64,000 nt of DNA from Saposhnikovia divaricata (lineage: Eukaryota > Streptophyta > Magnoliopsida > Apiales > Apiaceae), in contig CM071599.1 in the NCBI GenBank assembly GCA_036435485.1, forward strand, positions 186,001-250,000. Reading direction: 5' to 3'. Below are positions 36,597 through 49,949 of the stretch, one piece after another. Every line of letters starts with the position of its first letter. The stretch's first letter is position 1. The notes under the pieces are model-generated. The model ran no database searches. It worked only from the letters and a program-made list of their open reading frames with translations, and had not been told where the DNA came from. Both the position numbers and the translations under genes were made by a program.

Positions 36597-39500
36597 CAAA
36601 GGGGTTAGTACATAGGATATTGTTAAAAATCAATTCGGACCATTTTGTGGATATTTTTACATATTTTGTTCCTATCGGTTATTGAAATTCAACAAAATTT
36701 TATTTGACGCGGGTCGAACCTGAATCGGAGCTGATATGATCGAAACTCGGTTTTCGGATAATCCTCAAAGTGGTTAGTACACGGGATATTGTTAAAAATC
36801 GAGTCGGACCATTTTAGGGATATTTTTACATATTTTGTTCCAATGGGTTATTGGAATTCAACGATATTGTATTTGACGCAATTCGGAACTGAATCGGAGC
36901 TGATATAGTCAAAACTCGGTTTTTGGATAATCCTCCAAGGGGTTAGTACACGGGAAATTGTTAAAAATTGAGTCGGACCATTTTGTGGATATTTTTACAT
37001 ATTTTGTTCCTATGGTTTATTGGAATTCAACGAAATTTTATTTGACGCAATTCGGACCGGAATCGGAGCTGATATGATCGAAACTCGGTTTTCGGAAAAT
37101 TCTCAAAGGGGTTAGTACACGGGATATTGTTAAAAATCAAGTCGGACCATTTTGTGGATATTTTTACATATTTTGTTCCTATGGGTTATTGAAATTCAAA
37201 AAAATTTTATTTGACGCGGGTCGAACCTGAATCGGAGCTGATATGATCGAAACTCGGTTTTCGGAAAATTCTCAAAGGGGTTAGTACACGGGATATTGTT
37301 AAAAATCGAGTCGGACCATTTTGTGGATATTTTTACATATTTTGTTCCTATGGGTTATTGAAATTCAACAAAATTTTATTTGACGCGGGTCGAACCTGAA
37401 TCGGAGCTGATATGATCGAAACTCGGGTTTCGGAAAATTCTCAAAGGGTGGTTAGTACACGGGATATTGTTAAAAACCAAGTCAGACCATTTTGTGGATA
37501 TTCTTACATATTTTGTTCCTATGGGTTATTGAAATTCAACAAAATTTTATTTGACGCGGGTCGAACCTGAATCGGAGCTGATATGATCGAAACTCGGTTT
37601 TCGGATAATCCTCAAAGTGGTTAGTACACGGGATATTGTTAAAAATCGAGTCGGACCATTTTAGGGATATTTTTACATATTTTGTTCCTATGGGTTATTG
37701 GAATTCAACGATATTGTATTTGACGCAATTCGGAACTGAATCGGAGCTGATATAGTCAAAACTCGGTTTTTGGATAATCCTCAAAGGGGTTAGTACACGG
37801 GAAATTGTTAAAAATTGAGTCGGACCATTTTATGGATATTTTTACATATTTTGTTCCTATGGGTTATTGGAATTCAACGAAATTTTATTTGACGCAATTC
37901 GGACCGGAATCGAAGCTGATATGATCGAAACTCGGTTTTCGGAAAATTCTCAAAGGGGTTAGTACACGGGATATTGTTAAAAATAAAGTCGGACCATTTT
38001 GTGGATATTTTTACATATTTTGTTCCTATGGGTTATTGAAATTCAACAAAATTTTATTTGACGCGGGTCGAACCTGAATCGGAGCTGATATGATCGAAAC
38101 TCGGTTTTCGGATAATCCTCAAAGTGGTTAGTACACGGAATATTGTTAAAAATCGAGTCGGACCATTTTAGGGATATTTTTACATATTTTGTTCCAATGG
38201 GTTATTGGAATTCAACGATATTGTATTTGACGCAATTCGGAACTGAATCGGAGCTGATATAGTCAAAACTCGGTTTTTGGATAATCCTCCAAGGGGTTAG
38301 TACACGGGAAATTGTTAAAAATTGAGTCGGACCATTTTGTGGATATTTTTACATATTTTGTTCCTATGGTTTATTGGAATTCAACGAAATTTTATTTGAC
38401 GCAATTCGGACCGGAATCGGAGCTGATATGATCGAAACTCGGTTTTCGGAAAATTCTCAAAGGGGTTAGTACACGGGATATTGTTAAAAATCAAGTCGGA
38501 CCATTTTGTGGATATTTTTACATATTTTGTTCCTATGGGTTATTGAAATTCAAAAAAATTTTATTTGACGCGGGTCGAACCTGAATCGGAGCTGATATGA
38601 TCGAAACTCGGTTTTCGGAAAATTCTCAAAGGGGTTAGTACACGGGATATTGTTAAAAATCGAGTCGGACCATTTTGTGGATATTTTTACATATTTTGTT
38701 CCTATGGGTTATTGAAATTCAACAAAATTTTATTTGACGCGGGTCGAACCTGAATCGGAGCTGATATGATCGAAACTCGGGTTTCGGAAAATTCTCAAAG
38801 GGGTTAGTACACGGGATATTGTTAAAAACCAAGTCAGACCATTTTGTGGATATTCTTACATATTTTGTTCCTATGGGTTATTGAAATTCAACAAAATTTT
38901 ATTTGACGCGGGTCGAACCTGAATCGGAGCTGATATGATCGAAACTCGGTTTTCGGATAATCCTCAAAGTGGTTAGTACACGGGATATTGTTAAAAATCG
39001 AGTCGGACCATTTTAGGGATATTTTTACATATTTTGTTCCTATGGGTTATTGGAATTCAACGATATTGTATTTGACGCAATTCGGAACTGAATCGGAGCT
39101 GATATAGTCAAAACTCGGTTTTTGGATAATCCTCAAAGGGGTTAGTACACGGGAAATTGTTAAAAATTGAGTCGGACCATTTTGTGGATATTTTTACATA
39201 TTTTGTTCCTATGGGTTATTGGAATTCAACGAAATTTTATTTGACGCAATTCGGACCGGAATCGGAGCTGATATGATCGAAACTCGGTTTTCGGAAAATT
39301 CTCAAAGGGGTTAGTACACGGGATATTGTTAAAAATAAAGTCGGACCATTTTGTGGATATTTTTACATATTTTGTTCCTATGGGTTATTGAAATTCAACA
39401 AAATTTTATTTGACGCGGGTCGAACCTGAATCGGAGCTGATATGATCGAAACTCGGTTTTCGGATAATCCTCAAAGTGGTTAGTACACGGGATATTGTTA

Positions 39501-39809
39501 AAAATCGAGTCGGACCATTTTAGGGATATTTTTACATATTTTGTTCCTATGGGTTATTGGAATTCAACGATATTGTATTTGACGCAATTCGGAACTGAAT
39601 AGGAGCTGATATAGTCAAAACTCGGTTTTTGGATAATCCTCAAAGGGGTTAGTACACGGGAAATTGTTAAAAATTGAGTCGGACTATTTTGTGGATATTT
39701 TTACATATTTTGTTCCTATGGGTTATTGGAATTCAACGAAATTTTATTTAACGCAATTCGGACTGGAATCGGAGCTGATATGATCGAAACTCGGTTTTCG
39801 GAAAATTCT
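36597..39809 (+). repeat. 19-mer unit (3213 bp)
   Basis: Copy of the 34060 unit through its first nine monomers (offset 2537 bp), sharing CAAAGGGTGGTTAG (34905, 37442), ATTTTATGGATA (35290, 37827) and AATCGAAGCTG. Then B3 (37951) is followed by a C''-type monomer (38120) and another eleven-monomer run to the next B4. Confidence 0.8.
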
Positions 39810-41499
39810 CAAAGGGGTTAGTACATAGGATATTGTTAAAAATCAAGTCGGACCATTTTGTGGATATTTTTACATATTTTGTTCCTATCGGTTATTGAAA
39901 TTCAACAAAATTTTATTTGACGCGGGTCGAACCTGAATCGGAGCTGATATGATCGAAACTCGGTTTTCGGATAATCCTCAAAGTGGTTAGTACACGGGAT
40001 ATTGTTAAAAATCGAGTCGGACCATTTTAGGGATATTTTTACATATTTTGTTCCAATGGGTTATTGGAATTCAACGATATTGTATTTGACGCAATTCGGA
40101 ACTGAATCGGAGCTGATATAGTCAAAACTCGGTTTTTGGATAATCCTCCAAGGGGTTAGTACACGGGAAATTGTTAAAAATTGAGTCGGACCATTTTGTG
40201 GATATTTTTACATATTTTGTTCCTATGGTTTATTGGAATTCAACGAAATTTTATTTGACGCAATTCGGACCGGAATCGGAGCTGATATGATCGAAACTCG
40301 GTTTTCGGAAAATTCTCAAAGGGGTTAGTACACGGGATATTGTTAAAAATCGAGTCGGACCATTTTGTGGATATTTTTACATATTTTGTTCCTATGGGTT
40401 ATTGAAATTCAACAAAATTTTATTTGACGCGGGTCGAACCTGAATCGGAACTGATATGATCGAAACTCGGGTTTCGGAAAATTCTCAAAGGGGTTAGTAC
40501 ACGGGATATTGTTAAAAACCAAGTCAGACCATTTTGTGGATATTCTTACATATTTTGTTCCTATGGGTTATTGAAATTCAACAAAATTTTATTTGACGCG
40601 GGTCGAACCTGAATCGGAGCTGATATGATCGAAACTCGGTTTTCGGATAATCCTCAAAGTGGTTAGTACACGGGATATTGTTAAAAATCGAGTCGGACCA
40701 TTTTAGGGATATTTTTACATATTTTGTTCCTATGGGTTATTGGAATTCAACGATATTGTATTTGACGCAATTCGGAACTGAATCGGAGCTGATATAGTCA
40801 AAACTCGGTTTTTGGATAATCCTCAAAGGGGTTAGTACACGGGAAATTGTTAAAAATTGAGTCGGACCATTTTGTGGATATTTTTACATATTTTGTTCCT
40901 ATGGGTTATTGGAATTCAACGAAATTTTATTTGACGCAATTCGGACCGGAATCGGAGCTGATATGATCGAAACTCGGTTTTCGGAAAATTCTCAAAGGGG
41001 TTAGTACACGGGATATTGTTAAAAATAAAGTCGGACCATTTTGTGGATATTTTTACATATTTTGTTCCTATGGGTTATTGAAATTCAACAAAATTTTATT
41101 TGACGCGGGTCGAACCTGAATCGGAGCTGATATGATCGAAACTCGGTTTTCGGATAATCCTCAAAGTGGTTAGTACACGGGATATTGTTAAAAATCGAGT
41201 CGGACCATTTTAGGGATATTTTTACATATTTTGTTCCTATGGGTTATTGGAATTCAACGATATTGTATTTGACGCAATTCGGAACTGAATAGGAGCTGAT
41301 ATAGTCAAAACTCGGTTTTTGGATAATCCTCAAAGGGGTTAGTACACGGGAAATTGTTAAAAATTGAGTCGGACTATTTTGTGGATATTTTTACATATTT
41401 TGTTTCTATGGGTTATAGGAATTCAACGAAATTTTATTTAACGCAATTCGGACTGGAATCGGAGCTGATATGATCGAAACTCGGTTTTCGGAAAATTCT
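39810..41499 (+). repeat. 10-mer HOR unit (1690 bp)
   Basis: Order B4 C'' A'' D E C A B3 C' A'. The B'' monomer of the 11-mer is missing, and the D carries TGAATCGGAACTGATATG, a mark shared by the 10-mers at 43359 and 48260. Confidence 0.85.
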
Positions 41500-43358
41500 C
41501 AAAGGGGCTAGTACATAGGATATTGTTAAAAATCAAGTCAAACCATTTTGTGGATATTTTTACATATTTTGTTCCTATCGGTTATTGAAATTCAACAAAA
41601 TTTTATTTGACGCGGGTCGAACCTGAATCGGAGCTGATATGATCGAAACTCGGTTTTCGGATAATCCTCAAAGTGGTTAGTACACGGGATATTGTTTAAA
41701 ATCGAGTCGGACCATTTTAGGGATATTTTTACATATTTTGTTCCAATGGGTTATTGGAATTCAACGATATTGTATTTGACGCAATTCGGAACTGAATCGG
41801 AGCTGATATAGTCAAAACTCGGTTTTTGGATAATCCTCCAAGGGGTTAGTACACGGGAAATTGTTAAAAATTGAGTCGGACCATTTTGTGGATATTTTTA
41901 CATATTTTGTTCCTATGGTTTATTGGAATTCAACGAAATTTTATTTGACGCAATTCGGACCGGAATCGGAGCTGATATGATCGAAACTCGGTTTTCGGAA
42001 AATTCTCAAAGGGGTTAGTACACGGGATATTGTTAAAAATCAAGTCGGACCATTTTGTGGATATTTTTACATATTTTGTTCCTATGGGTTATTGAAATTC
42101 AAAAAAATTTTATTTGACGCGGGTCGAACCTGAATCGGAGCTGATATGATCGAAACTCGGTTTTCGGAAAATTCTCAAAGGGGTTAGTACACGGGATATT
42201 GTTAAAAATCGAGTCGGACCATTTTGTGGATATTTTTACATATTTTGTTCCTATGGGTTATTGAAATTCAACAAAATTTTATTTGACGCGGGTCGAACCT
42301 GAATCGGAGCTGATATGATCGAAACTCGGGTTTCGGAAAATTCTCAAAGGGGTTAGTACACGGGATATTGTTAAAAACCAAGTCAGACCATTTTGTGGAT
42401 ATTCTTACATATTTTGTTCCTATGGGTTATTGAAATTCAACAAAATTTTATTTGACGCGGGTCGAACCTGAATCGGAGCTGATATGATCGAAACTCGGTT
42501 TTCGGATAATCCTCAAAGTGGTTAGTACACGGGATATTGTTAAAAATCGAGTCGGACCATTTTAGGGATATTTTTACATATTTTGTTCCTATGGGTTATT
42601 GGAATTCAACGATATTGTATTTGACGCAATTCGGAACTGAATCGGAGCTGATATAGTCAAAACTCGGTTTTTGGATAATCCTCAAAGGGGTTAGTACACG
42701 GGAAATTGTTAAAAATTGAGTCGGACCATTTTGTGGATATTTTTACATATTTTGTTCCTATGGGTTATTGGAATTCAACGAAATTTTATTTGACGCAATT
42801 CGGACCGGAATCGGAGCTGATATGATCGAAACTCGGTTTTCGGAAAATTCTCAAAGGGGTTAGTACACGGGATATTGTTAAAAATAAAGTCGGACCATTT
42901 TGTGGATATTTTTACATATTTTGTTCCTATGGGTTATTGAAATTCAACAAAATTTTATTTGACGCGGGTCGAACCTGAATCGGAGCTGATATGATCGAAA
43001 CTCGGTTTTCGGATAATCCTCAAAGTGGTTAGTACACGGGATATTGTTAAAAATCGAGTCGGACCATTTTAGGGATATTTTTACATATTTTGTTCCTATG
43101 GGTTATTGGAATTCAACGATATTGTATTTGACGCAATTCGGAACTGAATAGGAGCTGATATAGTCAAAACTCGGTTTTTGGATAATCCTCAAAGGGGTTA
43201 GTACACGGGAAATTGTTAAAAATTGAGTCGGACTATTTTGTGGATATTTTTACATATTTTGTTCCTATGGGTTATTGGAATTCAACGAAATTTTATTTAA
43301 CGCAATTCGGACTGGAATCGGAGCTGATATGATCGAAACTCGGTTTTCGGAAAATTCT
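41500..43358 (+). repeat. Canonical 11-mer HOR unit (1859 bp)
   Basis: B4 41500, C'' 41669, A'' 41838, B'' 42007, D 42176, E 42345, C 42514, A 42683, B3 42852, C' 43021, A' 43190. Read from C'' this is (C A B D E)(C A B)(C A B). All monomers are 169 bp. This is the mature repeat of the right domain. Confidence 0.88.
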
Positions 43359-45048
43359 CAAAGGGGTTAGTACATAGGATATTGTTAAAAATCAAGTCGG
43401 ACCATTTTGTGGATATTTTTACATATTTTGTTCCTATCGGTTATTGAAATTCAACAAAATTTTATTTGACGCGGGTCGAACCTGAATCGGAGCTGATATG
43501 ATCGAAACTCGGTTTTCGGATAATCCTCAAAGTGGTTAGTACACGGGATATTGTTAAAAATCGAGTCGGACCATTTTAGGGATATTTTTACATATTTTGT
43601 TCCAATGGGTTATTGGAATTCAACGATATTGTATTTGACGCAATTCGGAACTGAATCGGAGCTGATATAGTCAAAACTCGGTTTTTGGATAATCCTCCAA
43701 GGGGTTAGTACACGGGAAATTGTTAAAAATTGAGTCGGACCATTTTGTGGATATTTTTACATATTTTGTTCCTATGGTTTATTGGAATTCAACGAAATTT
43801 TATTTGACGCAATTCGGACCGGAATCGGAGCTGATATGATCGAAACTCGGTTTTCGGAAAATTCTCAAAGGGGTTAGTACACGGGATATTGTTAAAAATC
43901 GAGTCGGACCATTTTGTGGATATTTTTACATATTTTGTTCCTATGGGTTATTGAAATTCAACAAAATTTTATTTGACGCGGGTCGAACCTGAATCGGAAC
44001 TGATATGATCGAAACTCGGGTTTCGGAAAATTCTCAAAGGGGTTAGTACACGGGATATTGTTAAAAACCAAGTCAGACCATTTTGTGGATATTCTTACAT
44101 ATTTTGTTCCTATGGGTTATTGAAATTCAACAAAATTTTATTTGACGCGGGTCGAACCTGAATCGGAGCTGATATGATCGAAACTCGGTTTTCGGATAAT
44201 CCTCAAAGTGGTTAGTACACGGGATATTGTTAAAAATCGAGTCGGACCATTTTAGGGATATTTTTACATATTTTGTTCCTATGGGTTATTGGAATTCAAC
44301 GATATTGTATTTGACGCAATTCGGAACTGAATCGGAGCTGATATAGTCAAAACTCGGTTTTTGGATAATCCTCAAAGGGGTTAGTACACGGGAAATTGTT
44401 AAAAATTGAGTCGGACCATTTTGTGGATATTTTTACATATTTTGTTCCTATGGGTTATTGGAATTCAACGAAATTTTATTTGACGCAATTCGGACCGGAA
44501 TCGGAGCTGATATGATCGAAACTCGGTTTTCGGAAAATTCTCAAAGGGGTTAGTACACGGGATATTGTTAAAAATAAAGTCGGACCATTTTGTGGATATT
44601 TTTACATATTTTGTTCCTATGGGTTATTGAAATTCAACAAAATTTTATTTGACGCGGGTCGAACCTGAATCGGAGCTGATATGATCGAAACTCGGTTTTC
44701 GGATAATCCTCAAAGTGGTTAGTACACGGGATATTGTTAAAAATCGAGTCGGACCATTTTAGGGATATTTTTACATATTTTGTTCCTATGGGTTATTGGA
44801 ATTCAACGATATTGTATTTGACGCAATTCGGAACTGAATAGGAGCTGATATAGTCAAAACTCGGTTTTTGGATAATCCTCAAAGGGGTTAGTACACGGGA
44901 AATTGTTAAAAATTGAGTCGGACTATTTTGTGGATATTTTTACATATTTTGTTTCTATGGGTTATAGGAATTCAACGAAATTTTATTTAACGCAATTCGG
45001 ACTGGAATCGGAGCTGATATGATCGAAACTCGGTTTTCGGAAAATTCT
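43359..45048 (+). repeat. 10-mer HOR unit (1690 bp)
   Basis: Second 10-mer, 3549 bp (21 monomers) after the one at 39810. It includes the A' monomer with TTTCTATGGGTTATAGG (44952), seen also at 41403 and 49853. Confidence 0.85.
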
Positions 45049-48000
45049 CAAAGGGGCTAGTACATAGGATATTGTTAAAAATCAAGTCAAACCATTTTGT
45101 GGATATTTTTACATATTTTGTTCCTATCGGTTATTGAAATTCAACAAAATTTTATTTGACGCGGGTCGAACCTGAATCGGAGCTGATATGATCGAAACTC
45201 GGTTTTCGGATAATCCTCAAAGTGGTTAGTACACGGGATATTGTTAAAAATCGAGTCGGACCATTTTAGGGATATTTTTACATATTTTGTTCCAATGGGT
45301 TATTGGAATTCAACGATATTGTATTTGACGCAATTCGGAACTGAATCGGAGCTGATATAGTCAAAACTTGGTTTTTGGATAATCCTCCAAGGGGTTAGTA
45401 CACGGGAAATTGTTAAAAATTGAGTCGGACCATTTTGTGGATATTTTTACATATTTTGTTCCTATGGTTTATTGGAATTCAACGAAATTTTATTTGACGC
45501 AATTCGGACCGGAATCGGAGCTGATATGATCGAAACTCGGTTTTCGGAAAATTCTCAAAGGGGTTAGTACACGGGATATTGTTAAAAATCAAGTCGGACC
45601 ATTTTGTGGATATTTTTACATATTTTGTTCCTATGGGTTATTGAAATTCAAAAAAATTTTATTTGACGCGGGTCGAACCTGAATCGGAGCTGATATGATC
45701 GAAACTCGGTTTTCGGAAAATTCTCAAAGGGGTTAGTACACGGGATATTGTTAAAAATCGAGTCGGACCATTTTGTGGATATTTTTACATATTTTGTTCC
45801 TATGGGTTATTGAAATTCAACAAAATTTTATTTGACGCGGGTCGAACCTGAATCGGAGCTGATATGATCGAAACTCGGGTTTCGGAAAATTCTCAAAGGG
45901 GTTAGTACACGGGATATTGTTAAAAACCAAGTCAGACCATTTTGTGGATATTCTTACATATTTTGTTCCTATGGGTTATTGAAATTCAACAAAATTTTAT
46001 TTGACGCGGGTCGAACCTGAATCGGAGCTGATATGATCGAAACTCGGTTTTCGGATAATCCTCAAAGTGGTTAGTACACGGGATATTGTTAAAAATCGAG
46101 TCGGACCATTTTAGGGATATTTTTACATATTTTGTTCCTATGGGTTATTGGAATTCAACGATATTGTATTTGACGCAATTCGGAACTGAATCGGAGCTGA
46201 TATAGTCAAAACTCGGTTTTTGGATAATCCTCAAAGGGGTTAGTACACGGGAAATTGTTAAAAATTGAGTCGGACCATTTTGTGGATATTTTTACATATT
46301 TTGTTCCTATGGGTTATTGGAATTCAACGAAATTTTATTTGACGCAATTCGGACCGGAATCGGAGCTGATATGATCGAAACTCGGTTTTCGGAAAATTCT
46401 CAAAGGGGTTAGTACACGGGATATTGTTAAAAATAAAGTCGGACCATTTTGTGGATATTTTTACATATTTTGTTCCTATGGGTTATTGAAATTCAACAAA
46501 ATTTTATTTGACGCGGGTCGAACCTGAATCGGAGCTGATATGATCGAAACTCGGTTTTCGGATAATCCTCAAAGTGGTTAGTACACGGGATATTGTTAAA
46601 AATCGAGTCGGACCATTTTAGGGATATTTTTACATATTTTGTTCCTATGGGTTATTGGAATTCAACGATATTGTATTTGACGCAATTCGGAACTGAATAG
46701 GAGCTGATATAGTCAAAACTCGGTTTTTGGATAATCCTCAAAGGGGTTAGTACACGGGAAATTGTTAAAAATTGAGTCGGACCATTTTGTGGATATTTTT
46801 ACATATTTTGTTCCTATGGTTTATTGGAATTCAACGAAATTTTATTTGACGCAATTCGGACCGGAATCGGAGCTGATATGATCGAAACTCGGTTTTCGGA
46901 AAATTCTCAAAGGGGTTAGTACACGGGATATTGTTAAAAATCAAGTCGGACCATTTTGTGGATATTTTTACATATTTTGTTCCTATGGGTTATTGAAATT
47001 CAAAAAAATTTTATTTGACGCGGGTCGAACCTGAATCGGAGCTGATATGATCGAAACTCGGTTTTCGGAAAATTCTCAAAGGGGTTAGTACACGGGATAT
47101 TGTTAAAAATCGAGTCGGACCATTTTGTGGATATTTTTACATATTTTGTTCCTATGGGTTATTGAAATTCAACAAAATTTTATTTGACGCGGGTCGAACC
47201 TGAATCGGAGCTGATATGATCGAAACTCGGGTTTCGGAAAATTCTCAAAGGGGTTAGTACACGGGATATTGTTAAAAACCAAGTCAGACCATTTTGTGGA
47301 TATTCTTACATATTTTGTTCCTATGGGTTATTGAAATTCAACAAAATTTTATTTGACGCGGGTCGAACCTGAATCGGAGCTGATATGATCGAAACTCGGT
47401 TTTCGGATAATCCTCAAAGTGGTTAGTACACGGGATATTGTTAAAAATCGAGTCGGACCATTTTAGGGATATTTTTACATATTTTGTTCCTATGGGTTAT
47501 TGGAATTCAACGATATTGTATTTGACGCAATTCGGAACTGAATCGGAGCTGATATAGTCAAAACTCGGTTTTTGGATAATCCTCAAAGGGGTTAGTACAC
47601 GGGAAATTGTTAAAAATTGAGTCGGACCATTTTGTGGATATTTTTACATATTTTGTTCCTATGGGTTATTGGAATTCAACGAAATTTTATTTGACGCAAT
47701 TCGGACCGGAATCGGAGCTGATATGATCGAAACTCGGTTTTCGGAAAATTCTCAAAGGGGTTAGTACACGGGATATTGTTAAAAATAAAGTCGGACCATT
47801 TTGTGGATATTTTTACATATTTTGTTCCTATGGGTTATTGAAATTCAACAAAATTTTATTTGACGCGGGTCGAACCTGAATCGGAGCTGATATGATCGAA
47901 ACTCGGTTTTCGGATAATCCTCAAAGTGGTTAGTACACGGGATATTGTTAAAAATCGAGTCGGACCATTTTAGGGATATTTTTACATATTTTGTTCCTAT

Positions 48001-48259
48001 GGGTTATTGGAATTCAACGATATTGTATTTGACGCAATTCGGAACTGAATAGGAGCTGATATAGTCAAAACTCGGTTTTTGGATAATCCTCAAAGGGGTT
48101 AGTACACGGGAAATTGTTAAAAATTGAGTCGGACTATTTTGTGGATATTTTTACATATTTTGTTCCTATGGGTTATTGGAATTCAACGAAATTTTATTTA
48201 ACGCAATTCGGACTGGAATCGGAGCTGATATGATCGAAACTCGGTTTTCGGAAAATTCT
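45049..48259 (+). repeat. 19-mer unit: two 11-mers minus three monomers
   Basis: Runs B4 C'' A'' B'' D E C A B3 C', then A'' at 46739 where A' is expected, then B'' D E C A B3 C' A'. The missing A'-B4-C'' trimer (507 bp) was lost exactly in phase, with no chimeric sequence visible. Confidence 0.85.
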
Positions 48260-49949
48260 CAAAGGGGTTAGTACATAGGATATTGTTAAAAATCAAGTCG
48301 GACCATTTTGTGGATATTTTTACATATTTTGTTCCTATCGGTTATTGAAATTCAACAAAATTTTATTTGACGCGGGTCGAACCTGAATCGGAGCTGATAT
48401 GATCGAAACTCGGTTTTCGGATAATCCTCAAAGTGGTTAGTACACGGGATATTGTTAAAAATCGAGTCGGACCATTTTAGGGATATTTTTACATATTTTG
48501 TTCCAATGGGTTATTGGAATTCAACGATATTGTATTTGACGCAATTCGGAACTGAATCGGAGCTGATATAGTCAAAACTCGGTTTTTGGATAATCCTCCA
48601 AGGGGTTAGTACACGGGAAATTGTTAAAAATTGAGTCGGACCATTTTGTGGATATTTTTACATATTTTGTTCCTATGGTTTATTGGAATTCAACGAAATT
48701 TTATTTGACGCAATTCGGACCGGAATCGGAGCTGATATGATCGAAACTCGGTTTTCGGAAAATTCTCAAAGGGGTTAGTACACGGGATATTGTTAAAAAT
48801 CGAGTCGGACCATTTTGTGGATATTTTTACATATTTTGTTCCTATGGGTTATTGAAATTCAACAAAATTTTATTTGACGCGGGTCGAACCTGAATCGGAA
48901 CTGATATGATCGAAACTCGGGTTTCGGAAAATTCTCAAAGGGGTTAGTACACGGGATATTGTTAAAAACCAAGTCAGACCATTTTGTGGATATTCTTACA
49001 TATTTTGTTCCTATGGGTTATTGAAATTCAACAAAATTTTATTTGACGCGGGTCGAACCTGAATCGGAGCTGATATGATCGAAACTCGGTTTTCGGATAA
49101 TCCTCAAAGTGGTTAGTACACGGGATATTGTTAAAAATCGAGTCGGACCATTTTAGGGATATTTTTACATATTTTGTTCCTATGGGTTATTGGAATTCAA
49201 CGATATTGTATTTGACGCAATTCGGAACTGAATCGGAGCTGATATAGTCAAAACTCGGTTTTTGGATAATCCTCAAAGGGGTTAGTACACGGGAAATTGT
49301 TAAAAATTGAGTCGGACCATTTTGTGGATATTTTTACATATTTTGTTCCTATGGGTTATTGGAATTCAACGAAATTTTATTTGACGCAATTCGGACCGGA
49401 ATCGGAGCTGATATGATCGAAACTCGGTTTTCGGAAAATTCTCAAAGGGGTTAGTACACGGGATATTGTTAAAAATAAAGTCGGACCATTTTGTGGATAT
49501 TTTTACATATTTTGTTCCTATGGGTTATTGAAATTCAACAAAATTTTATTTGACGCGGGTCGAACCTGAATCGGAGCTGATATGATCGAAACTCGGTTTT
49601 CGGATAATCCTCAAAGTGGTTAGTACACGGGATATTGTTAAAAATCGAGTCGGACCATTTTAGGGATATTTTTACATATTTTGTTCCTATGGGTTATTGG
49701 AATTCAACGATATTGTATTTGACGCAATTCGGAACTGAATAGGAGCTGATATAGTCAAAACTCGGTTTTTGGATAATCCTCAAAGGGGTTAGTACACGGG
49801 AAATTGTTAAAAATTGAGTCGGACTATTTTGTGGATATTTTTACATATTTTGTTTCTATGGGTTATAGGAATTCAACGAAATTTTATTTAACGCAATTCG
49901 GACTGGAATCGGAGCTGATATGATCGAAACTCGGTTTTCGGAAAATTCT
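48260..49949 (+). repeat. 10-mer HOR unit (1690 bp)
   Basis: Third 10-mer with GAATCGGAACTGATATG (48892), 4901 bp (29 monomers) after the copy at 43359. Confidence 0.85.
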
